Assembly: GCF_027257955.1 (NCBI RefSeq)
Contig: NZ_JANZNQ010000026.1
Coordinates: 1 to 35,630, forward strand
Direction: 5' to 3'
Length of the DNA: 35,630 bases
Origin: Zhongshania aquatica
Lineage (GTDB): Bacteria > Pseudomonadota > Gammaproteobacteria > Pseudomonadales > Spongiibacteraceae
How positions within the stretch are numbered: position 1 is the stretch's first letter; each line of letters begins with the position of its first letter. This document shows positions 8,512 to 17,099 of the stretch, one piece after another. A program made the translations under genes and the position numbers. The notes beneath the pieces were generated by a model that searched no databases, had not been told where the DNA came from, and saw nothing but the letters and a program-made list of their open reading frames with translations.

Positions 8512-8979
8512 AATACCCCCATGAGCACGTTAACCCACGGCGGCATAAAGATTATGTTGTGAAAATTAATTAGGCGCTTAAGACGTTTTCTTAAGCGCCG
8601 ACAACATGTCGGGCACAAGTGACTGCAGGCTTTTTCGCCTGAAATAGGAAGGAAGTTTGGAAAGTATAACTATTCATAATACGGACAGTATCGCACCGCA
8701 ATATTTTTTGTCAAGTTACCTTATCAGCCAGAAAAGTTCTGTTATTTATTTTTTTAAAACTTACACAGATATAAAAATAAAACGTGAGCAACACTCTCTC
8801 ATAATTGACATCGATCACGTTTTATTACGCCACAATTTTTATAACTATGTTCAGTACACTTGTTAGTATTTAACTTGAAAGAGTACATACGCAAAAGCAG
8901 AACAATATCGTTCCGAGAATTCTGAGGCACGAATCAGCTTATAGACGGCAAACTGACTCCGCATTGGGCAACCACTAAA
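8512..8979. other. Spacer between Rnk-like paralogue 3 and the TetR gene
   Basis: Contains hairpin element 4 and a small CAGGC/GCCTG dyad at about 8625-8640. A 69-codon frame at 8657-8866 (+) starts at TTG and is AT-rich (Ile/Tyr/Ser-heavy). A GGAAGG lies upstream, but no family resemblance is visible, so I do not annotate it as a gene. Confidence 0.45.
8573..8599 (-). repeat. Hairpin element 4 (upstream of Rnk-like paralogue 3)
   Basis: GGCGCTTAAGA (8573-8583), 5-nt loop, TCTTAAGCGCC (8589-8599): a perfect 11-bp stem with the same 11-5-11 geometry as element 1 and the same TTAAGA/TCTTAA core as element 3. It lies 79 nt before the Rnk-like ATG at 8493. The GCCTTCCTCA box is not found at the expected offset, so membership of the family is less certain. 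Confidence 0.6.
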
Positions 8980-9639
8980 TTACTCTTCCTGAGAACTCAT
9001 CCCACCGAAAAGCGTCAACACCCGCAGCATCAAAGGCCGACTATCATAATCAGGGTTAACTACAAGCATTAATGCCGCCTCAGAAAAACAGCCAATCAAC
9101 ATCCGCTGCAGAAGCACGACATCCTTCTCTGACAATGGCTTGGCCAAGCTACCGCTCTCGTATAAAAGCGATAATTGGTCTTGAAATATTCTAGATACCG
9201 CCTGAACAACGCTGGTATTTTCCCAGCGCTCACGCCCCAAGATAATAGGCGCATCGCGCAACACTATTCGAACAAAATTTGGACGCTGAGTCATTTCGAT
9301 CAGCATATCCCAAATTTCTATGAGATCTATCTTCCCGGTGCTAAACGAAAATTCCTCGATCTGCTTCGTGAACTCAAGCTCCATCGCCTCAGTAACCGCC
9401 AAGAACAACGACTGCTTATTCCCAAAATAATGATATATAGGCGTAATAGTAAGCCCTAGATCATCAGCGATATCTTTGAGAGAAGTATCCGCGAAGCCTT
9501 TTTCGCCAAAAATGCGGCAGGCACTTTCCAACACCATAGCTTGAGTAGCCTCTCGGCGCTCAGCCTGAGTTTGCCGTTTTGGCTTAGTGGCCACGGCCCT
9601 AGCACCGCTTCTTTTCGGACTTGAGACGTCTTTTCTCAA
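8980..9639 (-). CDS. TetR-family transcriptional regulator
   Basis: About 219 residues. The N-terminal TetR helix-turn-helix is clear: RREATQAMVLESACRIFGEKGFADTSLKDIADDLGLTITPIYHYFGNKQSLF. The ligand-binding half is helical and typical in length. The start is set at TTG 9639 because GGGAG lies just upstream and the basic lead (RKDVSSPKRSG, KPKRQTQAERRE) is common in this family; a frame reaching 9777 would add an AT-rich extension with no match. It is divergent from the OYE-extended SDR-TonB receptor-SDR genes, and the intergenic region holds an AT-rich palindrome, so it probably represses that set and itself, with a pathway substrate or CoA ester as the likely ligand (inference). Confidence 0.88.
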   Translation of the reverse strand: MRKDVSSPKRSGARAVATKPKRQTQAERREATQAMVLESACRIFGEKGFADTSLKDIADDLGLTITPIYHYFGNKQSLFLAVTEAMELEFTKQIEEFSFSTGKIDLIEIWDMLIEMTQRPNFVRIVLRDAPIILGRERWENTSVVQAVSRIFQDQLSLLYESGSLAKPLSEKDVVLLQRMLIGCFSEAALMLVVNPDYDSRPLMLRVLTLFGGMSSQEE

Positions 9640-9709
9640 GATAGCTCCCACTTTAAATTGACCAGCATGAAGTATACAGAGCGGCCCTTTTACATTCCAT
9701 ATAATTAAC

Positions 9710-9730
9710 TTATATAATATGACTATATAA
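9710..9730. promoter_or_regulatory. AT-rich palindrome, candidate TetR operator
   Basis: TTATATA (9710-9716) and TATATAA (9724-9730) form an inverted repeat with a 7-nt spacer in the middle of the divergent tetR/OYE region. Position and symmetry suit a TetR-family operator. AT-richness makes chance possible. Confidence 0.45.
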
Positions 9731-9792
9731 CATACATTTTTAATATTAGGCGACACTGCCAAGCCGCCGGTTAACAATAATTAAGAGGCCTT

Positions 9793-10998
9793 ATGCCAGC
9801 CCAAAGAACCAAAGCCCTCAGCAGCTTAAGTCTGAACAAACTTAAGCTGAAGAACAGACTAATCAAAGCCGGTACCTTTGAAAACATGAGCCCTAATGGC
9901 ATTCCTAGCCAAGGCCTGATCGATTTCCACAAGCGATTCGCCGATGGCGGTGTCGCAATGACAACCATAGGTTACTGCGCGGTCGAAAACGCCGGCCGCC
10001 TGAATGCCAATATGCTTACAATGCATGAAGACTTTCACAGCGAAATAGCTCAGCTCGTCCAAGGAATTAAAAGACACGACTGCAAAGTATCGGGCCAAAT
10101 GGGGCATTGCGGCGCATTTTCTAAAAATCACACATTGAAAGGCCGCCCTAAAGGCGCCAGCGGTGGTTTGAATTTGCTGGGATTTACGGAAGGCATGTGG
10201 TTTTGCGATGCGATGTCGTTAAGGGACATCGACAGCATGGTAGATGCATATAGAGACGCCGCGAAATTCATGATATCAGTGGGCTTTGATGCACTCGAAA
10301 TTCACTTCGGCCATGGCTATGGCCTATGCCAGTTTCTCAGCCCCCTCACCAATCATCGTAAAGACAATTATGGTGGCAACTTAGAAAACCACCTTCGGCT
10401 CCCACTTCGGGTTCTCGCCGCTGTGAGAGCCGAAGTCGGCGACGACTTCCCTATCCTCGCCAAGATAACGATGTCTGAGGGCCGCAGGGGCGGCCTTCAC
10501 TACGACGACTCACTGGAAATATGTAAGGCACTTGATGCAGCAGGCATTGACGCCATTATCCCCAGTAACGGGACCAGCACAATGAACCCCATGCTGATGT
10601 TTCGTGGCGACAGCATTCTACCCGCATTACTTCGCTATGAACGGAATAGAGTAATGCGGCTCATATTGAGATTAATGGGTAAAAAAATGTTTCCCAGCCT
10701 ACCCTTCTACGAAATGTATCTTTTAGAGCAGGCCAAACGGATTCGCGACGCCGTAGGATGCAAGCTTGTCTATATTGGCGGCGCCACTAGCGGCGAGAAC
10801 TTTACACAAATATTGAATGCCGGCTTCGATTTCATCCAATTAGGTCGCACACTTTTGGCCGACCCAGACCTCCCCCAGAAGCTTGCTATGGAGCCACGTT
10901 TCAAAAGCCGCTGCACGCACTGCAATCAGTGCGTAGGTACAATTGAAAGCCCTCAAGGTATCCACTGCCCCCAATTTATGGACGCCACCGCACTATGA
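9793..10998 (+). CDS. OYE/dienoyl-CoA-reductase-like flavoenzyme, TIM barrel with terminal 4Fe-4S motif
   Basis: 401 residues. The FMN-binding (beta/alpha)8 barrel of the old yellow enzyme / 2,4-dienoyl-CoA reductase family is visible: GQMGHCG near 101, catalytic-type His171 and His174 in EIHFGHGY, the NYGGNLENHLRL block near 192, and IGGATSG and FIQLGRTLLADPDL near the end. The last 28 residues hold C-x2-C-x2-C-x11-C (Cys374, 377, 380, 392), the 4Fe-4S ligand pattern of TMADH/BaiH-type enzymes, but the FAD/NAD(P)H half that normally follows is absent. Electrons must therefore come from a separate reductase. Likely role: reducing a conjugated double bond of a steroid-like substrate. It is first in a TetR-controlled set; the ATG has AGAGG upstream and its end overlaps the next gene by 4 nt. 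Confidence 0.88.
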   Translation: MPAQRTKALSSLSLNKLKLKNRLIKAGTFENMSPNGIPSQGLIDFHKRFADGGVAMTTIGYCAVENAGRLNANMLTMHEDFHSEIAQLVQGIKRHDCKVSGQMGHCGAFSKNHTLKGRPKGASGGLNLLGFTEGMWFCDAMSLRDIDSMVDAYRDAAKFMISVGFDALEIHFGHGYGLCQFLSPLTNHRKDNYGGNLENHLRLPLRVLAAVRAEVGDDFPILAKITMSEGRRGGLHYDDSLEICKALDAAGIDAIIPSNGTSTMNPMLMFRGDSILPALLRYERNRVMRLILRLMGKKMFPSLPFYEMYLLEQAKRIRDAVGCKLVYIGGATSGENFTQILNAGFDFIQLGRTLLADPDLPQKLAMEPRFKSRCTHCNQCVGTIESPQGIHCPQFMDATAL

Positions 10999-11942
10999 AC
11001 ATCCTTATTACCGGCGCCTTTGGCAATCTCGGGCTGATGTGCATTGAAGAAGCGTTGAAGCAGGGCCATAAACTGCGTTGCTTTGATTTAGACAACGCCA
11101 AGAATCGAAGAATGAAACGGCGGTACCAAAATTGCTGCCAAGTCATATTAGGTGATATTTGCGACGCTACGGCCCACCCAGAACTATTAGAGGGTATCGA
11201 CGCAGTCATCCATAACGCATCACTGCTTCCGCCACTTTCAGAAAACCAACCCGAACTAGCAGAGACCATTAATGTCACTGCAACCCGGAGCCTAATAGAA
11301 AGCATGGAAACATGCTCGACATCACCACGCTTTATTTTTCCTTCGTCAGTGACCGTGTTCGGAAAATCACTGCCTGGAGAGGCTATTAAAAGTCTATCGG
11401 ACACCGTTGCAGCGAGCGACAATTACACGCGCCACAAACTAACGATCGAAAAGGCATTACAACACTCAAGTATATCGTGGGTTATTTTGCGGGTAGGCGT
11501 TTCTGTAGACGCGCGTACGCTAAAAGCCGATCGCGCCACACTTCACGAATTACTCAACGTTCACCCGGAGTCACCACTAGAATTTGTTCATCCCAAGGAC
11601 GTTGCACTAGCCATGTGCAATGCTGCACGCTCACCAGAAGCAGATCGCAAAATATTGCTAATCGGGGGCGGGAAGCACTGCCAAATCGATCATTATCGTT
11701 TTATAAAAACGGCTTTCAGTGCGCTTTCTCTAAAGCTTCCATACAACGCAATGGCCGAAGGGCTTTACTACACCCACTGGATGGATTCCAAGGAAGCGCA
11801 GCATCTACTGCAATTTCAGCATCACACATTTGAAGATTACGAGAAAGAAATGGCCGCCCGCATGCGCCCGCTACGCATTGGACTTAAACCTTTACGCCCA
11901 CTTTTAAATCGCCTACTGCCCTACGCATTGGCAAAAATATAA
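10995..11942 (+). CDS. Extended SDR: NAD(P)-dependent epimerase/dehydratase or 3-beta-HSD-like
   Basis: 315 residues. The N-terminal Rossmann motif ITGAFGNLG begins at residue 4, an acidic FDLDN follows the second strand, and the active-site pair is in NYTRHK (Tyr-x3-Lys) with an upstream serine in FPSSVTVFG. This is the extended SDR pattern of nucleotide-sugar epimerases and of 3-beta-hydroxysteroid dehydrogenases. In this company (flavin reductase, TonB receptor, SDR) oxidation of a steroid or terpenoid hydroxyl is more likely than sugar work, but that is inference. Its ATG overlaps the previous gene as ATGA, and the TonB receptor follows 28 nt downstream. Confidence 0.82.
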   Translation: MNILITGAFGNLGLMCIEEALKQGHKLRCFDLDNAKNRRMKRRYQNCCQVILGDICDATAHPELLEGIDAVIHNASLLPPLSENQPELAETINVTATRSLIESMETCSTSPRFIFPSSVTVFGKSLPGEAIKSLSDTVAASDNYTRHKLTIEKALQHSSISWVILRVGVSVDARTLKADRATLHELLNVHPESPLEFVHPKDVALAMCNAARSPEADRKILLIGGGKHCQIDHYRFIKTAFSALSLKLPYNAMAEGLYYTHWMDSKEAQHLLQFQHHTFEDYEKEMAARMRPLRIGLKPLRPLLNRLLPYALAKI

Positions 11943-11970
11943 TAACTCGCAACAATAGGATTGGTGCAAT

Positions 11971-14565
11971 ATGAATCACAACAAGCTACTGGCACTGTCG
12001 CTAGCACTTTCTGCTAGTACAATTCCCGGCTATGCGCAGGACAACCGCAGCAGCGAAGAGTCTACGTCGAGACGCCAAATTGAAGAAGTTATCGTCACAG
12101 CACGTAAACGTTCCGAAAACATTCAAGAAACTCCTGTAGCGGTTACTGCCTTCAGCGGTGACTCGCTTCGTGAACAAGGGATTATGAGCACACAGGAACT
12201 AAGCAAGTCAGTACCCAGCTTGCAAATAAACGACAGCACTTCACCACAAATTTTCATTCGTGGTATCGGCCAGCGTGCACATATGGCACGATTTGACCCT
12301 TCTGTCAGTGTTTATATCGATGGCATTTTTATTCCTCGTCCAGATGGCCAACTGCTGGATACAATCGATATCGAAAGCGTCCAAGTGCTGCGCGGCCCCC
12401 AAGGCACGCTTTTTGGTAAGAACAATACTGGCGGAGCACTGGTTTTTAACTTAACCAAACCTGGTGACACGTTCGGGGGTTTCGTTGAAGGACTAATGGG
12501 CAATTACGATGAACAAAGTGTGCGCGCGGCAGTTGACCTTCCGATAGCCGATAAGCTCCTCAGCCGAGTTTCACTTAGCAGTCGTCGTCGTGATGGGTTT
12601 CTAAACAATATCGGTTCAGATAATAACCAAAGTATCGATCGTTTGTCGGCAATTGGTCAGCTACGGTGGGATGCCGCTGATAATATTACACTCGACGGCC
12701 TCGCCTTCTATGGTAAAGTTCGCGAAAAATACCCTTCTTATCATTGTGAACTTATCAACGAGGACGCGCTCTTTGTTAACGGCCTAGGGATACTGTGGTC
12801 AGGCGATACCGACCCGAATAACCCAAGTGCTTATCGAGATAATTGCGCCGCAAACAATCGTAATAATTTACCAGACCTAACTACCAACCAGGGCGACAGC
12901 TTCCGCGCTGTTAAAGCCCAGGACATCCTCCTTTTAGGGGGCACTCTAGACTGGGAAATTAACGAAAACAATACACTGAAAACGATTATCGGTTATCGTG
13001 ATGCCATAAAGTTCGGTCCCCAGACAGCAGCTGATGATGGCGGTCCCCAACCTTTCCTCAGAGCACTCGTACTTGACGACAGCCTTCAAGAATCACTAAC
13101 CCTTGAATTTCAACTAAATGGAACTGCCTTCGATGGCAGCCTTGACTATACGGCTGGTTTTTTCTGGCAGGACGAGTACAAATCCGAGCGATTCCTTACC
13201 AGCAATCCACTTGTCGGCGCGAAGGCAACGAACTTAGCCGGTTTGGCCGCGGGTCAAGCAGGCCTCGATCTATCCGGAATAACCAACCTTCTAAATTCCC
13301 TAAATTTACCCGACGCAACACCCTTGATCGGAGGATTACTGCCGCTTTCAACCCTTCAAGACTTCGATATTAACGGCCAAACCTATGCGGCATTCACACA
13401 GGCTACGTGGCATATTACAGATAACATCGAATGGACCCTTGGCGGTCGTTACACAGAGGAAATTCGCAAGTCAGACTTAATAACTCGCTCCGCAGATTTA
13501 CCAGAAACACTTAGCATTCTAAGCAGCGTTAATCCTCGCTTTATACCTGTTGTACCTGATATGGGCGTTGCATACTACGCTGGCTTATGGAGCGAAGATC
13601 CGATCCAAATAGCTAATGACATCCTAAACAATTATTTCCCTGGCGAAATCAAAGCCCCCTTAGGTGCTCCAACCTACGACAGTAAAGACAGTACGTTCCG
13701 CCAATTCACGCCAATGACCTCAGCTGCATGGATTCTTCCAGAACAATGGTTCGACGATGGCATCCTCTCTTCAGCCATGGTTTATGGCACATGGAGCTTT
13801 GGTTTTAAATCGGGTTTCCATGAGCCCAGCGGTGTAGACGGCTTGACTGAGGTAGCGCCTGAAGAGCTGGAGAACAGAGAGATCGGCATAAAAATTGACG
13901 CACTCGAACGTTCATTGCGCATGAATATCGCACTGTACTCGATGGCCTTTACCAATATGCAGTTAATTACCGTTAACGTGGATTCAGCGAATTCACTCGT
14001 AGTGACCTCACAAAATGCCGGCGAATCTACGATAGACGGCGGCGAACTAGAGGTACTCTGGCTACCCAGTGAAAACATGATGCTTAGCTTCACATATAGT
14101 AACAACAATTATAAATACGATGAGTTTATGGACAATGAACTAGCAGCTCTCGCGTTGCGAGGCGAGTTTGTTCCTGTAGACCGGTCCAAGGAAGACTTTG
14201 CAGTATCCCCTGAAACGTCAGCATCAATAGGCGCGCAATATACATTCGTCACGGACTTTGGATTATTCACGCCCCGCGTGGACGTAAGTTATAAAAGTGA
14301 AGTCTATATGGGCTTAGACGCCGGCTCATGGGAGGTCGCTAAAAGTAACCCCGATTTGATATATGCGTCGGCATACAGCTTGATCGATGCGCGATTAAGC
14401 TGGAATGACCCCATGAGTGATCTGCGTATATCTGCTTTCGTTAAAAACCTAGCCGACAAACGTTATGACATTGGCGCTGTAGGTACCGCTGAATCTCTTG
14501 GCACATTCACTCGCGCTTTAGGGGATCCACGCACCTTTGGTATTGAACTACGAAAGGAGTTTTAA
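11971..14565 (+). CDS. TonB-dependent outer-membrane receptor
   Basis: 864 residues, normal for the family. Signal peptide of about 22 residues ending GYA before Gln. The TonB box region IEEVIVTARKRSENIQETPVAVTAFSG is followed by the plug domain with the IDGIFIPRP and VLRGPQGTLFGKNNTGGAL signatures, and then a long beta-barrel that ends in aromatic phenylalanine (ELRKEF). This long, vitamin- and siderophore-unlike subtype is common in bacteria that take up steroids, terpenoids or other hydrophobic organics. It lies between the extended SDR and an SDR in a TetR-linked set, so it is the probable importer of that set's substrate. Iron or B12 uptake cannot be excluded from sequence. Confidence 0.95.
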   Translation: MNHNKLLALSLALSASTIPGYAQDNRSSEESTSRRQIEEVIVTARKRSENIQETPVAVTAFSGDSLREQGIMSTQELSKSVPSLQINDSTSPQIFIRGIGQRAHMARFDPSVSVYIDGIFIPRPDGQLLDTIDIESVQVLRGPQGTLFGKNNTGGALVFNLTKPGDTFGGFVEGLMGNYDEQSVRAAVDLPIADKLLSRVSLSSRRRDGFLNNIGSDNNQSIDRLSAIGQLRWDAADNITLDGLAFYGKVREKYPSYHCELINEDALFVNGLGILWSGDTDPNNPSAYRDNCAANNRNNLPDLTTNQGDSFRAVKAQDILLLGGTLDWEINENNTLKTIIGYRDAIKFGPQTAADDGGPQPFLRALVLDDSLQESLTLEFQLNGTAFDGSLDYTAGFFWQDEYKSERFLTSNPLVGAKATNLAGLAAGQAGLDLSGITNLLNSLNLPDATPLIGGLLPLSTLQDFDINGQTYAAFTQATWHITDNIEWTLGGRYTEEIRKSDLITRSADLPETLSILSSVNPRFIPVVPDMGVAYYAGLWSEDPIQIANDILNNYFPGEIKAPLGAPTYDSKDSTFRQFTPMTSAAWILPEQWFDDGILSSAMVYGTWSFGFKSGFHEPSGVDGLTEVAPEELENREIGIKIDALERSLRMNIALYSMAFTNMQLITVNVDSANSLVVTSQNAGESTIDGGELEVLWLPSENMMLSFTYSNNNYKYDEFMDNELAALALRGEFVPVDRSKEDFAVSPETSASIGAQYTFVTDFGLFTPRVDVSYKSEVYMGLDAGSWEVAKSNPDLIYASAYSLIDARLSWNDPMSDLRISAFVKNLADKRYDIGAVGTAESLGTFTRALGDPRTFGIELRKEF

Positions 14566-14566
14566 A

Positions 14567-15391
14567 ATCGCTACTTTACAAAGTCATTTCAACGGCAAAT
14601 CTGCACTCATTACCGGCGCCTGCGGAGGCCTTGGCTCAGCCTTAGCGAAAGGGCTCGCCTCCGTCGGATGCCATTTGGCACTTGTCGATATAAACGAAGA
14701 GAAGCTCAAAGCCATTGCCCTTGAACTGCAGCCTTACCCTGTTGAGGTAAGCACTCATACTTGTAATATAGGTGACATTGCAGCGGTTAAAACACTAGAA
14801 GGTGAAGTGTCCGTAAAGCATGCCAAACTGGACCTCCTCATCAATAATGCTGGAATTACTCTGCAAAGAAGCGCTGCGAATCACAGCGAGGCAGATTGGC
14901 AGCGCGTCTTTAATGTTAATTGGTGGGGCACGGTTAATTGTTGCAGCGTGTTCCTACCATTGCTCAGGAATTCAACCAGCGGGCAGATCATTAACTTATC
15001 CAGCATGGCCGCCTATTACGGTTTACCAAGTCAAGCGTCATACAGCTCAAGTAAAGCGGCAGTACTTGCCTACAGCGAGGCAATTCGAGCGGAACTTGCC
15101 CCAGACGGCATTAGCGTAACGACTATCCATCCCGGCGCGATAAATACAGATATGATGACTGCAACCCTGCAGGAGTCCGACAATATGGAACAAGCGCAGA
15201 AAAATTACGCGCTTGCTAAACGCTGGGGCGTAGAGGCCGATGTTGTTGCTAATAAAATTTTACATGCTGCGCGAAAAAAACGAAATCAGTTAAGAATCGG
15301 CATAGATGCCCATATCTTGTATTACACTGCTCTTGTAATGCCAAACTTACTAGGATCATTACTGGCCAAATTCTTTGAAAAATCCAAATAA
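14567..15391 (+). CDS. Classical SDR oxidoreductase with an apparent ATC start
   Basis: 274 residues of the classical SDR family: TGACGGLG cofactor motif near residues 16-23, LLINNAG, the catalytic Ser in NLSSMAA, and Tyr-x3-Lys in YSSSK. The last 30 residues (ILYYTALVMPNLLGSLLAKFF) are hydrophobic and may associate with membrane. The only codon with a proper ribosome site (AGGAG, spacing seven) is ATC at 14567, two bases after the receptor stop. The upstream TTG codons (14537, 14543) lack a site and would add residues read out of the receptor gene. An ATC initiation codon, very rare but used in bacteria, is therefore the best reading; a base change of an original ATG is the alternative. It probably oxidises a hydroxyl in the same pathway as its neighbours. 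Confidence 0.8.
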   Translation: MATLQSHFNGKSALITGACGGLGSALAKGLASVGCHLALVDINEEKLKAIALELQPYPVEVSTHTCNIGDIAAVKTLEGEVSVKHAKLDLLINNAGITLQRSAANHSEADWQRVFNVNWWGTVNCCSVFLPLLRNSTSGQIINLSSMAAYYGLPSQASYSSSKAAVLAYSEAIRAELAPDGISVTTIHPGAINTDMMTATLQESDNMEQAQKNYALAKRWGVEADVVANKILHAARKKRNQLRIGIDAHILYYTALVMPNLLGSLLAKFFEKSK

Positions 15392-16043
15392 TGCAAGACA
15401 AAGTAATTCTGTGGCGATTTTTCCAATCGTGGACACTCGTTTACAGTTACCATCAATGATCCCTCTCACCACAAGAGATCAAATAATGATTACATTGTGC
15501 CCCATCAAACCAGAATTCCGCCAAGGTATTGCTATGTCAGCATAGTCAGCAGCCAAGCAGTGGTAAGAAAGATATTCTCGTCTATCTCATTAATGCTATG
15601 AAGACACTGAAACCTCGAACTTAATTCCACTTTTGTCAACGTCAATCGATTCCTTGCATATAACAGTAATCGCCGACAAGATACAGCCCCACTCGCACAG
15701 CTACCCATAAGCTAATCCGATCGGCCTAATTGATACATCAGCGCGGCGCAGTAATACTCAGGGGTATTCCTCGCTAGTATCACGCGATTCAATTTAGTAG
15801 AAATTTAAAAAATAATACTACTTCTTTTTTTTAAAAATTTTGAAAATTAATTTTCTGCGGTTATAAAAAATACTACAATAAAATTATCGCAAGCAATCTA
15901 GAAAAGGCAAAACTCGAAAACCGGCACTCATAGCACTAGTCCGAGCGGTTTGAGATTGAAGTGATGATTTTTTACAGACACCTATCGTATAAGAAAATAT
16001 ATTAACTGCATTACGAGGCAACCAGTAAACTATTTTCACTGAC
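15392..16043. other. Gene-free convergent spacer, AT-rich centre
   Basis: No gene is supported between the convergent SDR and OYE genes. The part at about 15790-15890 is very AT-rich and contains a perfect 14-nt palindrome, GAAAATTAATTTTC (15842-15855), and nearby runs AAATTT...AAAAATTTT. No GC stem with T-tract is visible, so terminators for either operon remain unidentified. Confidence 0.5.
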
Positions 16044-17099
16044 TCATCGGCTCATCGGATAATCACTATAACCCTCTGGCCCAGGCGAATACAGTAACCG
16101 CGGGTTGAATTCAGCGAGCGGACGATTTCCAGCAAAACGCAAGGGTAAATCGGGATTCGCGATAAACGCGCGGCCAAATGATACTGCGGAGATTTGGGGA
16201 TCTACCAGCGCTGCTTCCGCGGTTTCTTGGCTATAGCTGTCATTCACAATGAGAGGACCACTAAAATGCGCTTTAGCTAAAGCAATATTATCTTGTATTT
16301 TGGGCATTCGAATAACATGCAAATACGCCAAGCCTATTGTCTCGATGGCGTCAAGTAATGCAGCAAATGTCGCGCAGTGATCATTGTCATGGAGATCATT
16401 GAATGGATTACCAGGGCAAATTCGCATACCCACACGCCCAGCCCCGCCTACCACAGTCATCGCTGTTATTAGCTCAATGACGAAGCGTAAACGATTCTCT
16501 AATGAGCCGCCGTATTGGTCATCACGGTGATTAGTGCCGGTACTCAGGAACTGCGCCGGTAGGTAACCACTAGTGCAGTGCAATTCAACACCATCAAAAC
16601 CAGCGGCAAAAGCCATCTTTGTCGCCGCTACGTAATCAGCAATGGTTTGTTCAATATCGCCTAGGCTCATCGCCACCGGCTTCACAAAATCTTGCATTCC
16701 CGCATCAGTATAAATTTTGCCCTGAGCGGCAATCGCTGAGGGGCCAACGGTTCTTACCCCTGCCGCCTTGTTATCTCTATGAGCCACCCTGCCACAGTGC
16801 ATTAACTGCAGTACTATTTTGCCACCACGCCCATGTACTGCATCACAGATCTCTCCCCACGCAGCTTGCTGTGCCTGCGTATACAGACCCGGCGTGCGGC
16901 AATAGCCTTTGCCTTCCGCGCTAGGATGGCAGCCCTCCGTAATAATAAGACCCGCACCAGCGCGCTGCGCGTAATAGTCCTTCATTATCTGGCTCGGCAT
17001 ATCACTCTGTGAATCAGCGCGGGAGCGGGTCATCGGCGCCATAACGACACGATTTGCCAACTCTATTCTGCCGAGTTTTACAGGACTTAGTAATTGCAT
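16044..17099 (-). CDS. Old yellow enzyme / N-ethylmaleimide-reductase-like ene-reductase
   Basis: 351 residues, the typical length of single-domain OYE proteins with FMN barrel: VVMAPMTRSRA near the start, LITEGCHPSA, KIVLQLMHCGRVAH, the DQYGGSLENRLRF block, and SFGRAFIANPDLPLR. OYE enzymes reduce alpha,beta-unsaturated carbonyls with NAD(P)H. The substrate-binding motif is HCTSGYL (His174, Ser177, Tyr179) where the family normally has His-x-x-Asn or His-x-x-His, so the second hydrogen-bond donor is missing and substrate scope may differ. ATG 17099 shares its A with the stop of the SnoaL-like gene (TAATG). It is last in the eight-gene operon, which suggests it reduces an enone made upstream. 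Confidence 0.9.
   Translation of the reverse strand: MQLLSPVKLGRIELANRVVMAPMTRSRADSQSDMPSQIMKDYYAQRAGAGLIITEGCHPSAEGKGYCRTPGLYTQAQQAAWGEICDAVHGRGGKIVLQLMHCGRVAHRDNKAAGVRTVGPSAIAAQGKIYTDAGMQDFVKPVAMSLGDIEQTIADYVAATKMAFAAGFDGVELHCTSGYLPAQFLSTGTNHRDDQYGGSLENRLRFVIELITAMTVVGGAGRVGMRICPGNPFNDLHDNDHCATFAALLDAIETIGLAYLHVIRMPKIQDNIALAKAHFSGPLIVNDSYSQETAEAALVDPQISAVSFGRAFIANPDLPLRFAGNRPLAEFNPRLLYSPGPEGYSDYPMSR

Noticed and set aside
8657-8866. 69-codon forward frame starting TTG
   Set aside because: AT-rich, no recognisable motif; the nearby GGAAGG could be chance. Left as non-coding.
15842-15855. Origin or operator at the GAAAATTAATTTTC palindrome
   Set aside because: Palindromes of this kind are expected by chance in such AT-rich sequence, and nothing nearby supports a role.
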